A stretch of 64,000 nt of DNA. Source: an uncultured Aquimarina sp. (GTDB lineage Bacteria > Bacteroidota > Bacteroidia > Flavobacteriales > Flavobacteriaceae). The position numbers were made by a program, and so were the translations under genes. A model generated the notes under the pieces. That model was given only the letters and a program-made list of their open reading frames with translations, was not told the DNA's origin and searched no databases. The stretch spans positions 992,001 to 1,056,000 of the forward strand of contig CANMLW010000001.1 in the NCBI GenBank assembly GCA_947498705.1, read 5' to 3'. This document shows, one piece after another, positions 36,038-45,190 of this stretch. The stretch's first letter is position 1; the number at the start of each line of letters is the position of its first letter.

Positions 36038-36478
36038 TCATTTATTTGGCATTTCCATTTCATACAAATCAAGGCCTTTTTCCCAATAATTTTTTTCAAT
36101 TCTAGTTGTTCTATATCCAAATTTCTCAAAAAAACTATTAGCGTACTGTGAGGTTGTCACTATAAACTTTTCAACTCGTTCGTCTTTACCTAATAATTTG
36201 AGGCAATATTCTACCGTCTTTCTTCCAAGTCCTTTTCCAGAATAATTAGGGTCAAAAAAAATCCAAGTAATCCTTCCAGACTTATCCATTTCATTCACAT
36301 AATATCCTGTGCCACCTACAATTTCATCGTCTTGTAATATTGTTAAATAGGTTTCCCCATTTTGCCCTAAATATTTCTTAAAATCCTCTGTCTCTTTTTT
36401 GTCAAAAAATTTAGGCGTATTGAGTTTGAAAATCTCCAACAATTTCTCTTTATCTGTTTGATTATAAGCTCTTATCAT
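36038..36478 (-). CDS. GNAT-family N-acetyltransferase
   Basis: The 146-residue cytoplasmic protein has the GNAT fold: IRAYNQTDKEKLLEIF, the beta-4 strand region VGGTGYYVNE, and motif A WIFFDPNYSGKGLGRKTVEYC (the R/Q-x-x-G-x-G/A acetyl-CoA loop appears as YSGKGLG). It ends with FFEKFGYRTTRIEKNYW, the usual FYEKxGF end. It transfers an acetyl group from acetyl-CoA to an unknown amine. It stands alone between long non-coding spacers with no operon partner, as small accessory acetyltransferases often do. Confidence 0.85.
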   Translation of the reverse strand: MIRAYNQTDKEKLLEIFKLNTPKFFDKKETEDFKKYLGQNGETYLTILQDDEIVGGTGYYVNEMDKSGRITWIFFDPNYSGKGLGRKTVEYCLKLLGKDERVEKFIVTTSQYANSFFEKFGYRTTRIEKNYWEKGLDLYEMEMPNK

Positions 36479-36479
36479 C

Positions 36480-36672
36480 GTTTTGTTTTTTACTTACCGC
36501 TAACAGCTTCGTATAAGAGTAGTAGTGTAGGCTCTTAACACGGTCTTTCGGATTGCAATATACCTTAATTCAACAAAATAGCGGTTCAAATTTGCACTTA
36601 AACCGCTATTGCTTTTATACATTGCTATAGCCAACTTTTAATCAGTTAAATATTGGTATTATCATTCAAAAA
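36480..36672. repeat. spacer with hairpin, candidate dispersed intergenic element
   Basis: The spacer holds a 10-bp perfect hairpin, AATAGCGGTT at 36577-36586 with its complement at 36601-36610, flanked by GCTATAGC-like and GCTAACAGC-like ends (about 36497 and 36625-36640). Such spacers recur between small accessory genes in flavobacterial genomes in my recollection; only one copy is in this window, so this cannot be confirmed here. Confidence 0.35.
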
Positions 36673-37104
36673 CTATTCTATTGATTCAAGAATTCCTTCG
36701 GGTTTATAAATTTCCTTTTCATTGCTAGCGCATCCATAAATCCTTTTTGTTTTTGTATTAAAAATGAGAGTTACTGTCCACAAGGATTCTTCTAACATTG
36801 ATATGGTATAGATGTCATCATCAATTTTTCTTGCATAATAATTGTTTTCAATGTTAGACTCTCCTTTTTCCCAACCTTCTAAACCTTTCCAGGACACAGT
36901 TCCGTTGGCTTTATACTCAATTCTGTATTTAGCGCCTTCAAAATCACCTTCACCCCATTTATAAGTAATAGTTAATCCATTAATAAATCTTCCTTTTATT
37001 AATTTAAAACTTCCCATATTACTTTCGTTTTTAGTTTCTTTTTGGTTACAGCTAGTAGCTATAGCCAATATTGTAACCATTATTAAAATTGATGTTTTTT
37101 TCAT
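36673..37104 (-). CDS. small lipoprotein with MoaF-like (calycin) domain
   Basis: The 143-residue product has a lipoprotein signal (LIMVTILAIATSCNQKE). The domain that follows is rich in beta strands and has the pattern LTITYKWGEGDFEGAKYRIEY, VSWKGLEGWEKGE, DDIYTISMLEESLWTVTLIF and an N-x-x-T-x-x-I-Y-G turn, which resembles MoaF-like lipocalin domains. These bind small ligands in related proteins; no ligand is known here. It is a single gene, with spacer elements on the 3' side and a Crp-family gene beyond its 5' side. Confidence 0.65.
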   Translation of the reverse strand: MKKTSILIMVTILAIATSCNQKETKNESNMGSFKLIKGRFINGLTITYKWGEGDFEGAKYRIEYKANGTVSWKGLEGWEKGESNIENNYYARKIDDDIYTISMLEESLWTVTLIFNTKTKRIYGCASNEKEIYKPEGILESIE

Positions 37105-37196
37105 TCTAAGTATCTTTAGAATGCAAAGGTGATAAGGTTAAAGTGAATAAAAGTTAATGTAGATTAACTTCGGCCAATGATTATTAAAACCGAACC

Positions 37197-37778
37197 TTAA
37201 CTGTTCTTTAAATAATTGGCTTTCATTTTACTGAAAAATTGCGGTGTTACACCTAGATATGAGGAGATTAACTTTTGAGAAACACGTTGTTCTATGTCTG
37301 GAAACTTTAACAACAACTGCTGGTAATTATATAGTGTGGGCTTTGAAATACTATTTAGCATTCTTAGCTTCATTGATTTTAGAGCCATTCGTAACAATTT
37401 TACTTCTAAAAAAGCTAATTCTTTGTTTTTTGTATATAAATTTTCTAAAATGGTAGATTCGATTCTAAATAGCTTTGAATTTTCTATGCTCTTGGTGTAA
37501 ACTCCATTAACGTTATAATTGACACCTCCACCTGCCCAATATTTTTCAGGAATAAAGTTTAAAACCTGTATTTCTCCATTTTGATTATAAGTGTAATCTA
37601 TAAGTAATCCTTTTTCAACTAAATAAGAATATTTTGATATTTTTCCTTCTTTTTGAAGAATATGATTTCTTTCAATTTTTACCAACTCATATTGACTTAC
37701 TATCTCTTCTATTTCTTCAGAGGTTAGAACATTGAAGTTTCGGTAATAGTTAATAAGAAAATCCTTTTTAGAGATCAT
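37197..37778 (-). CDS. Crp/Fnr-family transcriptional regulator
   Basis: The 193-residue protein has an N-terminal cyclic-nucleotide-binding-like beta-roll (VKIERNHILQKEGKISKYSYLVEKG, then GEIQVLNFIPE) and a C-terminal helix-turn-helix with SQKLISSYLGVTPQFFSKMK. The cAMP-contacting phosphate-binding cassette is not conserved, as in many Bacteroidota members that respond to unknown signals. It is transcribed alone. A target cannot be assigned; a role in controlling nearby accessory genes is possible but not shown. Confidence 0.85.
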   Translation of the reverse strand: MISKKDFLINYYRNFNVLTSEEIEEIVSQYELVKIERNHILQKEGKISKYSYLVEKGLLIDYTYNQNGEIQVLNFIPEKYWAGGGVNYNVNGVYTKSIENSKLFRIESTILENLYTKNKELAFLEVKLLRMALKSMKLRMLNSISKPTLYNYQQLLLKFPDIEQRVSQKLISSYLGVTPQFFSKMKANYLKNS

Positions 37779-37840
37779 TTTTAGAAATAGGCACTTTAAT
37801 TGGCTACAACAATATTATAAAAGTAGTAATAAACACCAAA

Positions 37841-37866
37841 AAAGCCAGACAAAATTGCCTGGCTTT
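37841..37866 (-). terminator. terminator downstream of tRNA-Arg
   Basis: The hairpin AAAGCCAG...CTGGCTTT (37841-37848 and 37859-37866) has a run of A on its left (T-run on the - strand) and lies 20 bp after the 3' end of the tRNA. A second small hairpin, TTGGG...CCCAA, adjoins it at about 37865-37882. Confidence 0.7.
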
Positions 37867-37886
37867 GGGTAATATTGCCCAAAAAG

Positions 37887-37960
37887 TGACCGCGGAGGGA
37901 TTCAAACCCCCAACCCTCAGAGCCGAAATCTGATGCGCTATTCAGTTGCGCCACGCGGCC
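37887..37960 (-). tRNA. tRNA-Arg (anticodon TCG)
   Basis: The - strand folds as a 74-nt cloverleaf. The acceptor stem GGCCGCG pairs with CGCGGTC, the D arm contains GTGGCGCAACTGAATAGCGC, the anticodon stem TCAGA/TCTGA holds loop TTTCGGC with anticodon TCG, and the T arm has GGGTTTGAATCCC. The CCA end is not encoded. It reads CGA arginine codons. Confidence 0.95.
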
Positions 37961-37994
37961 ATTACTCATTCTTAAATCGTATAATTCGCTATAA

Positions 37995-38444
37995 TTATGA
38001 TAATTTACTTTTTACAATAGTAGAAATTGTTTTACCATCTGCTTTTCCTGTTAATGCCGCATTGGCCATCCCCATCACTTTACCCATATCTTTCATTCCT
38101 TCTGCGCCAGTTTTTGAAATAATATCCACTACCACTTTTTCTATCTCTTCTTCGCTTAATTGTTCTGGCAAAAATTTCTCTATCACTTTGGCTTGATCTA
38201 TCTCTGGCCGTGCCAAATCATCTCGCCCTTGTTCTGTAAAAATAGTAGCACTATCTTTACGCTGTTTTACAAGTTTTTGCAACAGTTTCAATTCTTGATC
38301 TTCTGTAAGCTCTTCTTTTGCTCCACTTTCTGTCTGAGCCAACAAAATAGCAGATTTTATAGCTCGCAATGAGGTTAACGCATTCGAATCTTTTGCCTTC
38401 ATAGCTTCCTTCATCGAAGCCATTACCTTTTGTTGTAAACTCAT
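37995..38444 (-). CDS. GatB/YqeY domain-containing protein
   Basis: The 149-residue helical protein begins MSLQQKVMASMKEAMKAKDS, followed by TSLRAIKSAILLAQTE and the second helical domain with FLPEQLSEEEIEKVVVDII and GMKDMGKVMGMANAAL. This is the YqeY family, related to the tail domain of the GatB amidotransferase subunit, probably with a tRNA-associated role. It lies downstream of ftsZ beyond a strong terminator and just before tRNA-Arg; the ftsZ-yqeY neighbourhood is common in Bacteroidota. Confidence 0.9.
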   Translation of the reverse strand: MSLQQKVMASMKEAMKAKDSNALTSLRAIKSAILLAQTESGAKEELTEDQELKLLQKLVKQRKDSATIFTEQGRDDLARPEIDQAKVIEKFLPEQLSEEEIEKVVVDIISKTGAEGMKDMGKVMGMANAALTGKADGKTISTIVKSKLS

Positions 38445-38481
38445 GATAATTTAGTTTTGATCTTTTGGATTGCGAAGATAA

Positions 38482-38523
38482 AAAATAAACCGATATTCTA
38501 CAGTCAGAGTATCGGTTTATTTT
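38482..38523. terminator. Rho-independent terminator after ftsZ
   Basis: A 14-bp perfect stem (38482-38495 and 38510-38523, centred on AAACCGATA and TATCGGTTT) with a 14-nt loop lies 18 bp after the ftsZ stop. It probably ends the dcw transcript before yqeY. Confidence 0.8.
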
Positions 38524-38541
38524 ACAATTACACTTCCCTTT

Positions 38542-40533
38542 CTAATCTACATTATCATGTAAAAAAGAATTGTTTTTTCGCAACTGTATATCATCGTTAT
38601 TATCTGTACCCAAAGATGTTCTAGATAGTCCAGACTCTGTAGGTCTCGAATCTACATCGATTCCTGCTCTTTTATAAGCAGGCTCCTTTTCTATATCGTC
38701 TATGGTATTGTTATTTCTAAATTTATAATTAAATTCTTTCATTTTTGCACGACGCTCAGCAGCTCTCGCTTTTAGTGTCTCTGATATTGGCTGATCAACA
38801 GGATCTACTTCTCCTTCTACGATTTCTTCTTCTGGAGCTGCAGTTACTGTTTTCTTTTCTATAAGGATTTCCTCTTCAACCACTTCTGAAGGCTTAGCAT
38901 TTGTTAAACGCTCTTCTTCTTCCATATATTCTTCGAGGCTATATCTGCGCACATCATCAGAAATATTTTCTGAAGCCGGCACAACTTCGATAGGATCATT
39001 CACTTCCATATCCATTATATCATCACTAAGATCAAAAATAATAGGACCTTCATCATCTTTTACATCGGTAACAGGAGATATATTTTCATTGCTCATTATC
39101 ACTTCTTCATTTACCTCTTCTTTTTCATTTCCTGCAGAAGGCATATCAAAAGCAAAGGCAAATTGATCCTCTTTTTCTATTACTTTTTCTGCTGTCGTTT
39201 CTTGTTCTGCATTTAATTCCTGCTCTTCGTTAACTTCAATTTGCTTAATAATATCTTGTGCATTAATAATTACAAAATCATTATCATTAGCAAATGGACT
39301 TACAACTTCACATGATACATCTATATTTTTTAAGAAATCTGTAGTAGGGATCAATTCATTATCCTTATCTGCTTCTTCTTCGACCAGTTCATGTTTAATT
39401 ATTTCTTCTTTTGGCTCTTCGTTTTTGGGAATGGCAGCCAAAGGAGTTCCTGTAGATTTTGGTAACAAATCCTGCACAGCAGCACGTTGCTCATCTTCGA
39501 GGGTATGAATTATCTTTTTGGTTTCTGTATTTACAATTTCATCCTGTTGTTCTACATCAAACCCCGTTGCAATTACGGTAACAGAAATAGCTTCTTCTAA
39601 CGATTCATCTTCACCAACTCCCATTATGATATTTGCTCCATGACCTGCTTCCTGTTGGATATGGTCATTGATTTCTCCTATCTCGTCAATCGTTATTTCT
39701 TCTTTTCCAGAAACAATAAGTAATAATACATTTTTGGCACCAGTAATTTTATTATCATTAAGCAATGGTGAATCCAAAGCTTTTACGATCGCATCATGAG
39801 CACGTTTATTTCCTGAGGCATTAGCAGACCCCATAATTGCCGTACCACTGTTACTAAGTACAGTTTTAGCATCACGTAAATCGATATTTTGTGTATAGTG
39901 ATGTGTAATAACTTCTGCAATCCCTCTCGACGCAGTAGCAAGAACCTCATCTGCCTTAGAGAAACCAGCTTTAAACCCTAAGTTACCATAAACTTCTCGT
40001 AGTTTATTATTATTGATTACAATCAAAGAATCTACATGTGACCTTAGTCGCTCTACTCCTAATTGGGCTTGCTCATTACGCATACGCCCTTCGAACTGAA
40101 ATGGGATAGTTACAATCCCTACCGTTAGAATATCCAGTTCTTTTGCCATTTTGGCAATTACAGGAGCTGCACCTGTACCTGTACCACCTCCCATACCTGC
40201 AGTAATGAAAACCATTTTGGTATTGGTATCTAACATGGTTTTTATCTCTTCATAACTCTCTACCGCAGACTGCTCTCCTACTTCTGGATTGGCACCAGCA
40301 CCTAATCCTTCTGTTAGAGACACTCCTAATTGAATTTTGTTAGGGATCGAGCTATTTTCTAATGCCTGAGCATCTGTATTACAAATAACAAAATCAACTC
40401 CTTTAATCCCTTGTAAAAACATGTGATTAATGGCATTACTTCCTCCTCCTCCAACTCCAATCACCTTAATCACATTGGATTGGTTCTTGGGTAAATCAAA
40501 AGAGATATTTTCAAAATCCTGGTTATCACTCAT
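38542..40533 (-). CDS. ftsZ: cell division protein FtsZ with long acidic C-terminal extension
   Basis: FtsZ is the tubulin-like GTPase that forms the division ring. The first 320 residues are a standard core: [15 protein letters not shown] (nucleotide base), the tubulin signature [14 protein letters not shown] and the T7-region NAADE-like [12 protein letters not shown]. Unlike the usual 380-400 residues, this protein has 663. The extra 300 residues form a very acidic linker (many E/D, such as [10 protein letters not shown]) and end [10 protein letters not shown], which may be the partner-binding tail. Long linkers are common in Flavobacteriia. It is the last gene of the dcw cluster and sits 122 bp after ftsA. 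Confidence 0.98.
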   Translation of the reverse strand: MSDNQDFENISFDLPKNQSNVIKVIGVGGGGSNAINHMFLQGIKGVDFVICNTDAQALENSSIPNKIQLGVSLTEGLGAGANPEVGEQSAVESYEEIKTMLDTNTKMVFITAGMGGGTGTGAAPVIAKMAKELDILTVGIVTIPFQFEGRMRNEQAQLGVERLRSHVDSLIVINNNKLREVYGNLGFKAGFSKADEVLATASRGIAEVITHHYTQNIDLRDAKTVLSNSGTAIMGSANASGNKRAHDAIVKALDSPLLNDNKITGAKNVLLLIVSGKEEITIDEIGEINDHIQQEAGHGANIIMGVGEDESLEEAISVTVIATGFDVEQQDEIVNTETKKIIHTLEDEQRAAVQDLLPKSTGTPLAAIPKNEEPKEEIIKHELVEEEADKDNELIPTTDFLKNIDVSCEVVSPFANDNDFVIINAQDIIKQIEVNEEQELNAEQETTAEKVIEKEDQFAFAFDMPSAGNEKEEVNEEVIMSNENISPVTDVKDDEGPIIFDLSDDIMDMEVNDPIEVVPASENISDDVRRYSLEEYMEEEERLTNAKPSEVVEEEILIEKKTVTAAPEEEIVEGEVDPVDQPISETLKARAAERRAKMKEFNYKFRNNNTIDDIEKEPAYKRAGIDVDSRPTESGLSRTSLGTDNNDDIQLRKNNSFLHDNVD

Positions 40534-40655
40534 AATTGCTAATTTTCTGGTTTTCCTACTTTAATTTTTTTTATATGCTTTCTATTCAAAAAGAAAAAAC
40601 TTCTTTTTGATGTGTACTTTTCAATTGCTTTGGGGCTATCTATTATGTACAAATG

Positions 40656-42011
40656 TCATTCTGCGTTATCTAAGAATTCTTTGAATTTTTCTGTCCATTT
40701 CTCTAAAATATTTTTCCTTGGCTTTGTTTCTGCCTTTGGGCTTTCTTTTTGAGTTGGCAAATCTTCTTCTAAAGTTATCTCGTCTTCGCTTGTTACCTGG
40801 GCACTCGTAATAGTTTCTTCTTTAATGATTCTTTTCTGTTTTTTGACATGTTCTAGTCCTCCCATCACCAATCCTACTGCGGTTGCATACATAGGACTTG
40901 TTGTTTCGGTATTACTGTTACCTGCCAAATGTTCATTAGGATACCCTATTCTTGTGTCCATTCCGGTAATATATTCTACCAGTTGCTTTAAATGTTTAAG
41001 CTGTGAGCCTCCACCTGTTAAAACAATACCAGCTATCAATTTTTTCTTTGGCGATTCATGACCATAATTCTTTACCTCTAAGAAAACCTGTTCTATAATC
41101 TCTACCACTCTTGCATGGATGATTTTAGATAAGTTTTTTAAGGTAATCTCTTTAGGCTCACGTCCTCTTAAACCAGGAATAGAAACAATCTCATTATCCT
41201 TATTTTCTCCCGGCCAAGCAGATCCAAATTTTATCTTAAGCAATTCTGCCTGTTTTTCGATTATCGAACACCCTTCTTTAATATCTTCGGTAATCACATT
41301 ACCTCCAAACGGAATTACAGCCGTATGACGAATAATCCCATCTTTAAAAATGGCTAAATCTGTGGTTCCTCCCCCTATATCTATCAAAGCAACTCCTGCC
41401 TCTTTTTCTTCTTGGCTTAAAACCGCATTTGCAGAAGCTAATGGCTCTAGAGTTACATCAGATAGTTCCAGTCCAGAGCTTTTTACACATCTTCCTATAT
41501 TGCGAATTGAAGTTACCTGTCCAACAACTACATGAAAATTAGCTTCTAATCTTCCTCCGTACATCCCTACTGGTTCCTTTATCTCTGCCTGACCGTCTAC
41601 TTTATATTCTTGTGGTAATACATGTAGTATTTCTTCTCCTGGCAGCATTACCAATTTATGCACCTGGTTACATAACTTTTCTATATCATCCTCATCTATT
41701 ACTGCATCAGCATTGGGTCTAGTGATATAATCACTATGTTGTAAACTTCGAATATGCTGACCTGCAATTCCTACTGTAACATTTTCTATTTTAACGCCTC
41801 CTACACTTTCTGCTTCTTGCACTGCTTGTTGTATAGATTGTATCGTTTGGGTAATGTTATTAACAACACCTCGATGTACACCTAAGCTTTTTGATTTACC
41901 AATCCCCAAAACTTCCATTTTCCCATATTCGTTGAATTTTCCGACCATAGCAACAATCTTAGTTGTCCCTATGTCTAATCCTACCGCTATTTCATTAGTT
42001 TCTCTTTCCAT
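40656..42011 (-). CDS. ftsA: cell division protein FtsA
   Basis: The 451-residue actin-like ATPase anchors FtsZ to the membrane. It has the phosphate-1 motif AVGLDIGTTKIVAMVG (residues 8-23), the SHS2 (1C) insertion, phosphate-2 VALIDIGGGTTDLAIF and the adenosine motif IVLTGGGSQLKH. A variable charged linker follows, and the C-terminal RKNILEKWTEKFKEFLDN is an amphipathic membrane-targeting helix. It lies 8 bp after ftsQ within the dcw operon. Confidence 0.97.
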   Translation of the reverse strand: MERETNEIAVGLDIGTTKIVAMVGKFNEYGKMEVLGIGKSKSLGVHRGVVNNITQTIQSIQQAVQEAESVGGVKIENVTVGIAGQHIRSLQHSDYITRPNADAVIDEDDIEKLCNQVHKLVMLPGEEILHVLPQEYKVDGQAEIKEPVGMYGGRLEANFHVVVGQVTSIRNIGRCVKSSGLELSDVTLEPLASANAVLSQEEKEAGVALIDIGGGTTDLAIFKDGIIRHTAVIPFGGNVITEDIKEGCSIIEKQAELLKIKFGSAWPGENKDNEIVSIPGLRGREPKEITLKNLSKIIHARVVEIIEQVFLEVKNYGHESPKKKLIAGIVLTGGGSQLKHLKQLVEYITGMDTRIGYPNEHLAGNSNTETTSPMYATAVGLVMGGLEHVKKQKRIIKEETITSAQVTSEDEITLEEDLPTQKESPKAETKPRKNILEKWTEKFKEFLDNAE

Positions 42012-42018
42012 ACGGGTA

Positions 42019-42738
42019 TTATTTAAGTGTGCACACTACCTGATTACTATATTGCAAACTGACCTTTTTATACTTATCCAAAGTTTTGTCTTTTGTAGCC
42101 TTTTGATAAAAAGCTTTAAAATTTTTAACCTTACGATTTACATCTTCTATTTTTCCTATCACCAATTTAAATGCATTGGTACGTAACTCTAATTCGTAGT
42201 TTTTTTCAGAATTACGATAAATGGCTACTACATGCATTTTTAAAAACTTATCGTCTCTAATTTTTTTTAACAACGGAAACACATTAGAAATTTCTCTCTC
42301 TGACACATTGTGTACTATTGGGACATGGGCCGAATAACTTTTTGAGAGAGGCATTCGTTTACCGGTAACATCAATATAAAAAGGAGTAACCGCATTAACC
42401 CTAGCAATTGGGGTGCGTTGCTTAATTCTTGCCCTAAGTTCTCCATTTACAGTGAGGTACACATCAGAATGCTCAATCATTTTGTGTGAATCGAGTTCTT
42501 TCTCTACAGTATTCAAAACTAAAATTTCTTTTCCCACGTTCGTAGCTCTTTCATGATTTTGTATTAACAATTTATTAACCATCGATTCATTAATGTATGG
42601 ATCTTGTTCTTCTACAAATTCAACATATACTTCTTTTATCTTTCGTCTTTCATTACGTTTCCCCGCAAAAGCAAATAGAGCAGCTAGTAAAGCAAATAAA
42701 CCAACGAATTTCAAATATGTTAGCATTCTTTTTTTCAC
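42019..42738 (-). CDS. ftsQ: cell division protein FtsQ
   Basis: The 239-residue bitopic protein has one N-terminal helix (residues about 8-25, YLKFVGLFALLAALFAFAG), then a POTRA-like region (EVYVEFVEEQDPYINESMVN) and a FtsQ-type beta domain (PFYIDVTGKRMPLSKSY). It links FtsL/FtsB to the ring. Sequence conservation is low in the phylum, so position between murC and ftsA carries much of the call. Its ATG overlaps the murC stop (ATGA). Confidence 0.9.
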   Translation of the reverse strand: MKKRMLTYLKFVGLFALLAALFAFAGKRNERRKIKEVYVEFVEEQDPYINESMVNKLLIQNHERATNVGKEILVLNTVEKELDSHKMIEHSDVYLTVNGELRARIKQRTPIARVNAVTPFYIDVTGKRMPLSKSYSAHVPIVHNVSEREISNVFPLLKKIRDDKFLKMHVVAIYRNSEKNYELELRTNAFKLVIGKIEDVNRKVKNFKAFYQKATKDKTLDKYKKVSLQYSNQVVCTLK

Positions 42739-44078
42739 AACAACGCTTTTTTAATTTCCTGCACTTCTTCTCCAATATCTCCAGCTCCAATAGTCACTAC
42801 TATCATTGCCTCGCTTTTTGTAATCTCTTCTACCAAATTACTTTTATCGATCAATTTTTTATTTTCATGATCCATCATCCCTAACAACCAATTTGAATCT
42901 ATTCCTTTTATAGGCAGTTCTCTGGCCGGATAAATATCTAACAATAGTACCTGATCAAATTGACTAAGACTTTGTGCAAATTCAGACCCAAAATCTCTTG
43001 TTCGACTAAATAAATGAGGCTGAAAAACAGCTAATACTTCTTTATCAGGATGCATTTCTCTTACTGCCTGATGTAGTGCATTAATTTCTGTAGGATGATG
43101 TGCATAATCATCAATATATACTTTATCCTGTCTCTTAATTTGGTAACTAAATCTTCTTTGAACACCTTTGAATGAAAATAGGGCCTTTGCTAGAGAGTCG
43201 GTTGGGGAACCATAAAGCATCGCTATAGCAAAGGCCGTAATAGCATTTAACAAGTTGTGTCTACCCGGTAGGTTTAAATGCAAGCCCTTAATATATTCAT
43301 GTGGTGTTTTTAAATCAAAAATGTAAGTACCATTCTCTATTCTTATATTTTGCGCACAATAATCAGCGTCATCTTCGATGCCGAAAGTCATTCCGTTTAT
43401 AGGAAGTCCATTGCATACCAATAAATGGTCTTTTGTCTTTTTCGAAAATTCTATAAAAGATGCTTCCAAAGCATTTGCTTTTTCATAAATATCCAAATGA
43501 TCTGCATCCATAGATGTGATTGCCGCAATATCCGGATGCAATTGTAAAAAAGATCTATCAAATTCATCTGCCTCTGCAACCATAACCTCATTTCCCTCTA
43601 AAATTAAATTAGAGTTGTAATTCTCGCTAATACCTCCTAAAAATGCTGTTAATTTTGCACCAGATTCTTTAAGTAAGTGTGCAAGAATAGCTGTTGTGGT
43701 GGTTTTACCGTGAGTTCCTGCCACTGCAAGTGTATACACATCTTGACTAATAGCCCCTAACACCTGAGCTCTCTTTTTTAGAACAAATCCCTTTTCTTTG
43801 ACAAATGTGAGCTCTTTATGATTTTTAGGTATCGCAGGTGTATATACCACCATCGTTTCTTCTGGATTCAAAAATTCTTGCGGAATCAGAGTCACATTAT
43901 CCTCAAAATGCACCGCAACATCTATTGCAGATAAATCTGTAGTAATTTGGCTAGGAGTCTTATCATACCCCGCCACATTCTTACCAAGAAATTTAAAATA
44001 TCTGGCCAGAGCACTCATACCAATACCACCGATACCGATAAAATATATATTCTGTATGTCTTTTAAACTCTTATCCAT
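42735..44078 (-). CDS. murC: UDP-N-acetylmuramate--L-alanine ligase
   Basis: MurC adds L-Ala to UDP-MurNAc, the first step of the peptide stem. The 447-residue protein has the N-terminal Rossmann motif IYFIGIGGIGMSALARY, the ATP loop AVAGTHGKTTTTAILAHLL (about residues 109-127), a central EADEFDRSF metal/substrate motif and the C-terminal YDDYAHHPTEI-like YIDDYAHHPTEINAL. It overlaps murG by one base (TAATG) and ftsQ by four. Confidence 0.97.
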   Translation of the reverse strand: MDKSLKDIQNIYFIGIGGIGMSALARYFKFLGKNVAGYDKTPSQITTDLSAIDVAVHFEDNVTLIPQEFLNPEETMVVYTPAIPKNHKELTFVKEKGFVLKKRAQVLGAISQDVYTLAVAGTHGKTTTTAILAHLLKESGAKLTAFLGGISENYNSNLILEGNEVMVAEADEFDRSFLQLHPDIAAITSMDADHLDIYEKANALEASFIEFSKKTKDHLLVCNGLPINGMTFGIEDDADYCAQNIRIENGTYIFDLKTPHEYIKGLHLNLPGRHNLLNAITAFAIAMLYGSPTDSLAKALFSFKGVQRRFSYQIKRQDKVYIDDYAHHPTEINALHQAVREMHPDKEVLAVFQPHLFSRTRDFGSEFAQSLSQFDQVLLLDIYPARELPIKGIDSNWLLGMMDHENKKLIDKSNLVEEITKSEAMIVVTIGAGDIGEEVQEIKKALL

Positions 44079-45190
44079 TAATTTAATTCCTTCTTGTTTT
44101 TTTCTAATAAATCTTCTATCTCGTCTACTATGGCCAAGGTTGCGTTTGGTAATCCTAGTTTTTTGATACTTACAGAAAGTTTTTTTTGCATTTCTTCCGA
44201 CTCCAATAGCTCTGAAAAAACTTGTTGAAAACGTTCTTCTAACACTCCTTCCTTAAGCATCAATGCCCCCCCTTTATCCACTACAGCTTTGGCATTTTTA
44301 GTCTGATGATCTTCTGCCACGTTAGGGGACGGAATAAATAATGTTGGTTTTGCAACAATACATAATTCTGAAACCGAACTTGCTCCCGCTCTTGAGATTA
44401 TGATATCGGCAGCAGCATATGCCAAATCCATAGTGTCCAGAAATTGATGTACCTGCACCTCATTTTGATCATATTGTTTATAATCCTCATAATACAGCTG
44501 CCCACATTGCCAAATAAGCTGCATTCCTTTTTCTTTAAAAAAACCCAACTCATTTTGGATTAATTGATTGATTCGTCTAGCCCCCAAACTTCCTCCTATA
44601 ATCAACAACGTTGTTTTATTGGGGTCTAGCTTATATTTTTGAATTGCCAGACTACGTTTCTCATTGGTATTTACAATATCCTGGCGAACCGGATTACCTG
44701 TTTTATTAATTTTATCTTTCGGAAAAAATCGTTGCATCCCATCATAAGCAACACATATTCTATTCGCATCTTTTGCCAACCACTTATTGGTAATGCCCGG
44801 AAACGAATTTTGCTCCTGAAGTAGCGTCGGAATATTTTTAGAATTTGCCATCCTTAACAAAGGACCACTGGCAAATCCACCAGTTCCTACAACTACATCT
44901 GGGTTAAATCTTTTAAGTATTGCTCTTGATTTCCAGAGGCTACTTATAAGTTTAAGCGGAAACATTAAATTACTAAACGTAAGTTTTCTTTGAATACCGC
45001 TAATCCAAAGCCCTATAATTTCATACCCTGCTTTTGGCACTTTTTGCATTTCCATTCTATCACTAGCTCCAACAAACAAAATAGAAGCATCGGGATATCT
45101 GTTCTCAATTTCTTTGGCAATAGCAATAGCCGGGTAAATATGTCCCCCGGTTCCTCCTCCAGATAATATGATTCTAGGTTTTTTATTCAT
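44078..45190 (-). CDS. murG: UDP-GlcNAc--undecaprenyl-PP-MurNAc-pentapeptide GlcNAc transferase
   Basis: MurG converts lipid I to lipid II at the inner face of the membrane. The 370-residue GT-B enzyme has the first glycine loop [17 protein letters not shown] (residues 9-25), the second [14 protein letters not shown], the donor-site region [12 protein letters not shown], and [11 protein letters not shown] with the Glu that binds UDP-GlcNAc. It starts directly at the end of ftsW in the dcw operon. Confidence 0.97.
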   Translation of the reverse strand: MNKKPRIILSGGGTGGHIYPAIAIAKEIENRYPDASILFVGASDRMEMQKVPKAGYEIIGLWISGIQRKLTFSNLMFPLKLISSLWKSRAILKRFNPDVVVGTGGFASGPLLRMANSKNIPTLLQEQNSFPGITNKWLAKDANRICVAYDGMQRFFPKDKINKTGNPVRQDIVNTNEKRSLAIQKYKLDPNKTTLLIIGGSLGARRINQLIQNELGFFKEKGMQLIWQCGQLYYEDYKQYDQNEVQVHQFLDTMDLAYAAADIIISRAGASSVSELCIVAKPTLFIPSPNVAEDHQTKNAKAVVDKGGALMLKEGVLEERFQQVFSELLESEEMQKKLSVSIKKLGLPNATLAIVDEIEDLLEKNKKELN

